Of a DNA stretch of 38,621 nt, positions 33,251 through 38,621 are shown piece by piece. The stretch is from Porticoccaceae bacterium (lineage in GTDB: Bacteria > Pseudomonadota > Gammaproteobacteria > Pseudomonadales > Porticoccaceae): assembly GCA_029238255.1 (NCBI GenBank), contig JAQWGK010000037.1, forward strand, positions 1-38,621, given 5' to 3'. The first letter of the stretch is position 1, and every line of letters begins with the position of its first letter. The translations under genes were made by a program, and so were the position numbers. The notes beneath the pieces were generated by a model, which worked only from the letters and a program-made list of their open reading frames with translations, had not been told where the DNA came from and did not search any database.

Positions 33251-33590
33251 TCATTAGGGGGGGAAAAGACAGATATAAAGAGCCGCGAAAATAAAAGCGC
33301 CTCCGACCGAAACTACCGCCACCGTCGCCTGTTACAAGGCCAACAAGTATGTTGAAACACAGAGACTTCTGGACATCCTGGTTTAACGTAAAACCATAAA
33401 TGCTGGCCCCACAGCTTTGGCAACCCCGGTCAGAGGCTGGGGCTATTATGCAAATCTAGGGTGTAAAATTAATGACCTGGATATCAGTACAGAATATGGT
33501 GCTGAGGATTTGATTGAAGTGTGACGCAGTTCATTTTTAAATGGTAACTCACACAGTCCCAAGTTTGTCCCCAAACCTGCCCTCAGGCTA
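33251..33590. other. Intergenic stretch without a recognisable gene
   Basis: Between the sugar dehydrogenase and the tRNA promoter I see no convincing gene. One stop-free frame (33387-33524, 45 codons, plus strand) reads protein-like near its end (LGCKINDLDISTEYGAEDL) but has no ATG and matches nothing I know; it may be a gene remnant. A weak GCCCCA/TGGGGC pairing spans about 33405-33451. Confidence 0.4.
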
Positions 33591-33619
33591 TTGACAAATC
33601 TCGCATCTGTGGCCAAAAT
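33591..33619 (+). promoter_or_regulatory. Promoter of tRNA-Met
   Basis: A perfect -35 TTGACA (33591-33596), a 17-base spacer and -10 CAAAAT (33614-33619), followed by a GC-rich stretch GCGCGCCCC. Such a GC discriminator is typical of stable-RNA promoters under stringent (ppGpp/DksA) control. Confidence 0.7.
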
Positions 33620-33653
33620 GCGCGCCCCTACATCAGGGACTGCTTCAAATTGT

Positions 33654-33730
33654 GGCTACGTAGCTCAGCTGGTTAGAGCACAGCATTCATAATGCTGGGG
33701 TCGGTGGTTCAAGTCCACCCGTAGCTACCA
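33654..33730 (+). tRNA. tRNA-Met, elongator (anticodon CAT)
   Basis: 77 bases with encoded CCA. Acceptor GGCTACG pairs with CGTAGCT (one G-U at the end), the D-arm is GCTCAGCTGGTTAGAGC, the anticodon arm is CAGCA-TTCATAA-TGCTG, and the T-arm holds GGTTCAAGTCC. The 5' half closely resembles E. coli elongator tRNA-Met. The paired first base rules out the initiator. A CAT-anticodon tRNA-Ile (lysidine) is less likely. No integrase or attachment repeat was seen beside it. Confidence 0.95.
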
Positions 33731-33875
33731 TACAAATCAATATCTTACCCCATCACTACCTTTTTACTTCCGCTCCCTTGCGAGAGCTTTTCGGGAAAGT
33801 CTAAAACATTGGCTCCAGATATAGGCTCAGACAAGCCCTTGGCAGCCCGGTAAAGCTAAACCAGCCAAAGATTAT

Positions 33876-35069
33876 TTAAAGATAACGCATCCAAGCCTGC
33901 CCACTTCGTTTTTTATAGGCGGCAAAAGTTTTGGTCGGAAAATACAGTGCCACAGCAATAACAGCAGACATCACCCAAACCCAGTAGAATTGATTCACAC
34001 CGTAAAGATCACCCTGATTGGCCCCAAAGATGGCGATTAATACCCAGTAGGCTAGCAACAGTGCATATAGATGTACCACATAGAAGAACATGGGCGCAGC
34101 ACCAAAGGTTTTCAGTACCTGCAACGCCTTGTTTTCATTGCCCACTCGCTCAAACCAGGACAACAGCAAAAAGGCGACACCAAGATTCATCAATAAAAAA
34201 TCCAGTGATGGTGGGTATTTGGTGAAGTTAAAGAACGACATAACAGCCTGAACCGCATTTTCGCCATACTCCCAAGGCAGGGTTTCACCATATATATTGA
34301 AGCCTCGCAGCACCAACAATAAAGCTAGGCAACCCAGTCCCAACCTGAGTAAAAATCCGGTACGATAATCTGACTCAACCGATTTACCGTAGAGTTGACC
34401 GGCAAAATAACCCAGCGCAATAACACCAATCCAGGGTAATACTGGATAGCTGATTTTTACTTTCACAACGCCCTCTGCAATCAGATAACCGCGATCGTGA
34501 AGTATGGTCCACAAAGCGTAACCTGTTTCTCCAGGCACAAAACTAATTGGCGTTAACAGGTTATGACCAAACACAATCACTAAACCAGTTGTAGCAATCA
34601 TCCACATGGGTAATTTCACCATCACTGACAGCGCGATCATGCTGAGACCAATAGCCCACATCACCTGCAACCAAAGGGTATGGTATTCACCCATCCAGGA
34701 GAAGTTAATTAATGTCATCTCCATCACTATGATGAACAGACCACGCTTGAACAGAAAACTACTGGGAGATCGCACGTCACCAGACGCAGGGTGAGAGTAA
34801 AGCCAGGCAGACAGCCCGGTTAAAAATATGAATACTGGCGCGCATAAATGCGCCGACAGTCGAGTAAAAAATAAATCCACCGAAGTGCTCTCAACAACCA
34901 TCGGATCAGAAACCTGCATATGGAGGTAAATTCTCTCACGCACATGATCAACCAGCATAATCAGCATCACCAGCCCTCGCAGGACATCTATAGAGCTAAT
35001 ACGAGATTTAACCGTTGGTGCTAATTGACCCACAGAGCTATCTGACGAGCCGGTCGCGAAAGTATTCAT
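33876..35069 (-). CDS. DUF1624/HGSNAT-like multi-pass membrane protein
   Basis: A 397-residue protein with about ten membrane helices. It opens with the family signature ISSIDVLRGLVMLIMLVDHV, in which Asp, Arg and His are conserved, as in heparan-alpha-glucosaminide N-acetyltransferase-like (DUF1624, acyltransferase-3-like) proteins that carry acyl groups across the membrane. Further blocks: APVFIFLTGLSAWLY, LFKRGLFIIVMEMTLINFSW, GETGYALWTILHDRG and YPVLPWIGVIALGYFAG. It is a close paralogue of the gene beginning at 37906. It lies downstream of the TonB receptor on the same strand, past a terminator. Substrate unknown. The ATG at 35069 has AGGAATAGG before it. Confidence 0.87.
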   Translation of the reverse strand: MNTFATGSSDSSVGQLAPTVKSRISSIDVLRGLVMLIMLVDHVRERIYLHMQVSDPMVVESTSVDLFFTRLSAHLCAPVFIFLTGLSAWLYSHPASGDVRSPSSFLFKRGLFIIVMEMTLINFSWMGEYHTLWLQVMWAIGLSMIALSVMVKLPMWMIATTGLVIVFGHNLLTPISFVPGETGYALWTILHDRGYLIAEGVVKVKISYPVLPWIGVIALGYFAGQLYGKSVESDYRTGFLLRLGLGCLALLLVLRGFNIYGETLPWEYGENAVQAVMSFFNFTKYPPSLDFLLMNLGVAFLLLSWFERVGNENKALQVLKTFGAAPMFFYVVHLYALLLAYWVLIAIFGANQGDLYGVNQFYWVWVMSAVIAVALYFPTKTFAAYKKRSGQAWMRYL

Positions 35070-35128
35070 AGCCTATTCCTTTAAAATCTTACTGGTTTTG
35101 AATTCAGAATTTCAGCCCATGCCAGGCT

Positions 35129-35157
35129 AAAAGAAAAAGGAGAGGCAAGCCCCTCCT
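35129..35157 (-). terminator. Terminator after the TonB-dependent receptor gene
   Basis: On the minus strand AGGAGGGGC pairs with GCCTCTCCT (nine positions with one G-U; the innermost pair probably opens to a tetraloop), followed by TTTTTCTTTT. It lies 22 bases after the receptor's stop and separates it from the DUF1624 gene. Confidence 0.8.
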
Positions 35158-35179
35158 CAATCACACAGAGTACTTCAAC

Positions 35180-37348
35180 TTAAAAATTGTAGGTAACACC
35201 CAGAGTATAAGATGTCGGTAAGCCGGGAGTAGTCCACCATTTATGATAAGAACTGACATAGTGTTTTTCGTCAGTGATGTTATCTATATTCATCGTGAGC
35301 CTGGCTTGATTATTAAGCTGATAAGAGCCAAATACATTCAACAGTGTGTACTTCGGCAATCTGTATGTCGGGTCGATGGTTTCACCCAAACGATCGTCGA
35401 CATAATTCAGGGTAAATCCGAGCACAGCCTCAGCGCCATCCAGATTGAAACGCTTATTTAACATAAGGTTTGCACTGTTTTCCGGCACATTAATCAACTC
35501 ACTGCCTGCAGGAAGATTAACGCCCCAATCAAAATTATAGAGATCAGTGGTAGTACCTGCATTAACATAGGCATAAGAGAACATGAGATCGACAGAATCA
35601 GACAGCTCAGCTGTAATATCAATTTCCAAGCCCTCACTTTCCGCCTCACCCAACGCAGCAGTTTCACCGGCATTAACCGGATCTGCCGTCAAGATATTGG
35701 ATTTCTCCATCTTAAATAATGCAACGGTAGTGTTTAGACGACCTTCCATAGAAGATATTTTCATACCTACTTCATAGGACTGACTCTCTTCAGGATCAAA
35801 CGTATTACCACTGGCGTCTGCACCGCTGTTAGGGCGAAAACCCTCAGCATAGCTAGCATAAACAGATACATTATCCGAGGCTTCATAGGTCACACCAAAC
35901 CGTGGACTCAACGCAGTTTCCTCAGACATACTTACCGTGGCAGGATCGTTTTTACGATTAGTGACTTCTTGATTAAAGTCATCGTAGCGTAAGCCCAGCA
36001 GGACTTTCCATTGGTCAGATACATCTATCTGGTCTTGCATATATAAACCAAAGGCTTCTTGGGTCTCCAGTCGGTCGGTATTAGGCCCTAGAACCTGATC
36101 CTGAGCTTGGCCATAAACCGGATTATTCAGGTCTACAAAATATGTCGAGGTAGGCCAATCATCCCGCCAGCGCAACTGCACAACATCAAGCTCATAATCG
36201 TAAGCATCCATACCTGCAAGGAAGTGGTGTTTCGTTGATCCTGTGTCAAAAGTACCAGTTAATTCAATGCGTCCAGATAAATCTGTTGCATCATAATCAC
36301 GCCCACGACGCTGCCGATTCACATATTCATTGGGGCCAACGTCATTGGTCTCCTGAATTGATTCTCGAGTCAGAATCTGACGGCTGCCGGATAGCTCAGT
36401 TTCACTAGATAAACCCTCAAATGAAGATTTGCGATAACCTAACCCTCCAAGCACAGACCAACCACTATCTAAATCATGCTGTAACAAAAATTGATGCCCA
36501 GTGGCTTTAATCTTTATAGGACCATCTTGAGGTTCACCGTAGAATGTCTCCACATCGACCACTTTCGGATCCAGATCGATAGCAACAATACCGCGATCAA
36601 ATGGCGTCTCTTGATCCAAGATCTCTAACTCATAATTTAATGATGTTTTATCGGAAAGCACAAACAGCAGAGACGGCGTTAAGTCTAGCTTTTTAGTTTC
36701 AATGGTATCCCGGAAACTGCCTGCATCTTTGTAGGCACCATTAATCCGAAAGGCGACAGAGTCACTTAACTTATTAGTGTAGTCAGCCTCAACACGACGC
36801 GTACTGTAGTTGCCAATGCTGACATTGATGGAACCTTCTTTTTCAAACTGTGGCTTTTTGGTCACCACATTAATAGTGCCACCGGGCTCACCGCGGCCAT
36901 AGAGTGCAGAACCGGGTCCTTTCAAGACCTCAATGGTTTCGATATTAGACGCATCTCTGTTACCACTGTAACCACGACCACCACTAAAACCGTTGATTAG
37001 GTAACCTGATGGTAGATTTTCATCTCCGGCAAAACCGCGGATAGCAAAGCTATCCCACAGGCCACCAAAGCTATTTTGTCTTGCCAAGCCGCCGGCCATG
37101 TCCAGCGCACCTTGAAAACTTACCTCACCGAGTTGATCTAGCATATCACCGGAGATTACCTGCACCTGCTGTGGCAGTGACTCCAGCGGCACATCTCCTC
37201 GATAGGGCTGCTTTTGACTAAAAACTACAACTTCTTCAACAGACAATCCTTGTTCTTCGGAAATTGACTGTGCATAAAGCGCAGGTGCCGCAAGCAAACA
37301 TATTGTGGCGGGTAAAAATGATTTGATAAAGTGAGTAGAATTTTTCAC
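35180..37348 (-). CDS. TonB-dependent siderophore-type outer membrane receptor
   Basis: A 722-residue receptor. Signal peptide 1-26 (cleavage after LYA, before Gln27), a TonB-box-like VEEVVVFSQ near 37, then a plug domain: LPQQVQVISGDMLDQLG, AIRGFAGDENLPSGYLINGF, IETIEVLKGPGSALYGRGEP and GGTINVVTKKP, all typical of siderophore receptors of the FhuA/FhuE type. The barrel follows, with family blocks LSPRFGVTYEASDNVSVYASY and YAEGFRPN, and ends in a terminal Phe (GVTYNF), the BAM recognition residue. The GTG start at 37348 has GGGAG six bases upstream. No convincing Fur box lies upstream, which is odd for an iron receptor, so the substrate may not be ferric. It is flanked by two paralogous DUF1624 genes. 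Confidence 0.92.
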   Translation of the reverse strand: MKNSTHFIKSFLPATICLLAAPALYAQSISEEQGLSVEEVVVFSQKQPYRGDVPLESLPQQVQVISGDMLDQLGEVSFQGALDMAGGLARQNSFGGLWDSFAIRGFAGDENLPSGYLINGFSGGRGYSGNRDASNIETIEVLKGPGSALYGRGEPGGTINVVTKKPQFEKEGSINVSIGNYSTRRVEADYTNKLSDSVAFRINGAYKDAGSFRDTIETKKLDLTPSLLFVLSDKTSLNYELEILDQETPFDRGIVAIDLDPKVVDVETFYGEPQDGPIKIKATGHQFLLQHDLDSGWSVLGGLGYRKSSFEGLSSETELSGSRQILTRESIQETNDVGPNEYVNRQRRGRDYDATDLSGRIELTGTFDTGSTKHHFLAGMDAYDYELDVVQLRWRDDWPTSTYFVDLNNPVYGQAQDQVLGPNTDRLETQEAFGLYMQDQIDVSDQWKVLLGLRYDDFNQEVTNRKNDPATVSMSEETALSPRFGVTYEASDNVSVYASYAEGFRPNSGADASGNTFDPEESQSYEVGMKISSMEGRLNTTVALFKMEKSNILTADPVNAGETAALGEAESEGLEIDITAELSDSVDLMFSYAYVNAGTTTDLYNFDWGVNLPAGSELINVPENSANLMLNKRFNLDGAEAVLGFTLNYVDDRLGETIDPTYRLPKYTLLNVFGSYQLNNQARLTMNIDNITDEKHYVSSYHKWWTTPGLPTSYTLGVTYNF

Positions 37349-37905
37349 TTTGACTCCCTTCTTTGATGATTAAGTTATTTATGGGTGTTATTGGCGGCTC
37401 TTGCGAAAAAAAACGCTAGACATTTAAAACACTTAGTAGATTATGCAGGCCCCTGTAACAGGGTATCTTGTTCTTTACAGCAGACATTAAATTAGCGATG
37501 TAACAGTATTTTTCGAATGCCCTAGTGATGCCATTATTAAATATCCCTGCAATCACCTGGTTCTAAAAAAACGTTACAACTCACGATGATACAGTGTATC
37601 ATTTATGACGGCAACAGCTTTACTCGGCGCAGAAACAATATATTTTTTCCATGCCCTGATTCTTTAAGTTATCTGGGATTTGCAAGAAAATGTGTCAGAC
37701 CATAAGCTAGCAACCCAACTAGTCGAACTAGATGTAAAATAAAGGGTAATCCATGTTGGATAGCAAGCTCGACAGGATTGAATAATCTCGAGCGCTTGTC
37801 CAGTAGAGCACAAAATTCTGCGCTATCTATTGCAAACGGCATATTTTTTGACCGATAGCCAGTTATGGGCTTTCCAAAATTTTAATTTAAAAGGGAATTA
37901 TTTCG
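37349..37905. promoter_or_regulatory. Divergent control region between TonB receptor and DUF1624 gene
   Basis: This 557-base AT-rich gap separates two divergent genes and has no gene I can support. It holds two short inverted repeats: CCCTGT-A-ACAGGG (37451-37463) and ATGATAC-AGT-GTATCAT (37586-37602). TGTAACAG recurs at 37454 and 37499, and its reverse core GTTACA at about 37573. These look like operator sites. I could not choose promoters with confidence. A search by eye for GATAATGATAATCATTATC found no good match. Confidence 0.45.
37586..37602. promoter_or_regulatory. 17-base palindrome, candidate operator
   Basis: ATGATAC-AGT-GTATCAT is a perfect 7-bp inverted repeat around three bases. 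Length and symmetry fit a dimeric helix-turn-helix repressor such as a TetR or GntR member. No such regulator gene is in view, although the region continues past the window. Confidence 0.42.
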
Positions 37906-38621
37906 ATGAGTCTTTCAAACGCTGCGTCAGGCACTTCTGATATAGCTCTAACACAATCCGATGGAGTAACCAAAAAACGTATAGTATCCATAGACGTAAT
38001 GCGCGGCCTCGTAATACTTTTAATGGCCGTTGACCACGTCAGGGAGCGCTTTTTCTACCATCTCAATGTGTCCGATCCGATGAATTTAGAAATGACTTCA
38101 CCGGCTCTTTTCTTTACTCGCATGACCGCTCATCTCTGTGCACCGACATTTGTATTCCTCACCGGTATGGCTGCATGGTTATATGCGAACCCGGTAAATA
38201 ATGCACCACGCTCAGCTAGTAGCTTCCTTTTAAAGCGCGGCCTTTTCCTAGTACTTATCGAGGTTACGCTGGTCAACTTCTCTTGGTTTGGAAATGTTGA
38301 CACCATTTATCTACAGGTGATCTGGGCTATTGGGCTCAGTATGATCGCTTTATCATTGATGGTTAGGCTGCCCTTCACCATCATTGGCCTAGCCGGTATT
38401 GCTATAGTCGCCGGTCACAACCTGTTATCCCCCATTTCCTTTAATTCTGGCGAGACGGGCTATACACTCTGGGCCATACTCCACGACCGCGGCATCATTT
38501 ATGACGGCGCCATTCGCATCAAGGCAAGTTACCCCATACTGCCTTGGATCGGCGTAATTTTACTTGGATACTTTGCCGGCCCTCTTTACTCGCGCACCAT
38601 GGACATGCTTGCACGGCGTAA
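37906..38621 (+). CDS. DUF1624/HGSNAT-like membrane protein, 5' part (cut by window end)
   Basis: An open frame from the ATG at 37906 runs off the window after 238 codons. My translation aligns without gaps to the gene at 33876-35069 over the whole visible part, roughly 60% identical by eye: IVSIDVMRGLVILLMAVDHV, APTFVFLTGMAAWLY, LLKRGLFLVLIEVTLVNFSW, GETGYTLWAILHDRG and YPILPWIGVILLGYFAG. It is therefore a paralogue, placed on the other side of the TonB receptor and in the opposite orientation. By analogy about 160 residues are missing. AGGGA stands about ten bases before the ATG. Function is probably acyl transfer across the inner membrane; substrate unknown. Confidence 0.87.
   Translation, partial: MSLSNAASGTSDIALTQSDGVTKKRIVSIDVMRGLVILLMAVDHVRERFFYHLNVSDPMNLEMTSPALFFTRMTAHLCAPTFVFLTGMAAWLYANPVNNAPRSASSFLLKRGLFLVLIEVTLVNFSWFGNVDTIYLQVIWAIGLSMIALSLMVRLPFTIIGLAGIAIVAGHNLLSPISFNSGETGYTLWAILHDRGIIYDGAIRIKASYPILPWIGVILLGYFAGPLYSRTMDMLARR

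Noticed and set aside
33654-33730. tRNA-Met as an integration site for a mobile element
   Set aside because: No integrase gene, and I saw no direct repeat of the tRNA 3' end in the flanking sequence.
37349-37440. Fur box before the TonB receptor
   Set aside because: I looked for a 19-base GATAATGATAATCATTATC-like palindrome near the start and found only scattered AT-rich partial matches.

Overview
The window reads as chromosomal DNA of a free-living, probably marine gammaproteobacterium related to the Pseudomonadales/Cellvibrionales (SAR92/OM60-like). This rests on gene order, not on a database search. Two blocks follow Pseudomonas order closely: dksA-gluQ-(small ORF)-cbrA-like kinase-regulator-pcnB-folK-panB (1-8915), and prmC-prfA-hemA divergent from TPR lipoprotein-lolB-ispE-tRNA-Gln-prs-rplY-pth-ychF (20490-31057). 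Fur is also of the Pseudomonas type. Almost all DNA is coding, starts are mixed ATG/GTG/TTG, and I see no insertion sequence, prophage or CRISPR array.

Layout. 1-5481: end of dksA with a strong terminator, gluQ, a short membrane ORF overlapping the start of a transporter-like sensor kinase (CbrA type), a short response regulator, then a 477-base gap that holds a candidate small RNA. 5482-9430: pcnB, folK, a deoxynucleoside kinase, panB and a glutathione peroxidase. 9449-10897 (minus): a DUF2235 hydrolase and a small membrane protein. 11133-14744: fur divergent from bamE, the rnfH/ratA pair with a sodium-coupled transporter, and smpB. 14755-20527: an AsmA-like protein, cysZ, a DEAD-box helicase (RhlB type) with a long acidic tail, DoxX and a MATE exporter. 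20490-23763 (minus): hemA-prfA-prmC. 24115-33250 (plus): outer-membrane lipoprotein, isoprenoid, PRPP and translation genes, then an EamA exporter and a PQQ-type sugar dehydrogenase. 33251-38621: tRNA-Met, then a TonB-dependent receptor flanked by two paralogous DUF1624-type membrane proteins, the second cut by the window end.

The most interesting part is 1322-5291. Synteny and domain make-up mark it as a CbrA/CbrB locus, yet the regulator has only a receiver and a Fis-type helix-turn-helix, with no AAA+ sigma-54-activating domain. In Pseudomonas the Crc/Hfq-sequestering RNA CrcZ lies between cbrB and pcnB. At the same place here there is a plausible promoter, a 7-bp hairpin, two clusters of AATAATAA (the A-rich type of motif bound by Hfq/Crc) and a terminator-like hairpin. 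A near-match to a sigma-54 promoter with a broken -24 element lies just upstream. I infer a carbon-control switch rebuilt around a regulator that no longer uses sigma-54.

Other points of note: 13-base repeats ahead of hemA create a short reading frame that ends on the hemA start codon; the ispE stop codon lies inside tRNA-Gln; a strong terminator hairpin sits on the first codons of the EamA exporter; the MATE and prmC genes overlap tail to tail; and the rhlB-doxX gap can fold into a three-way junction.
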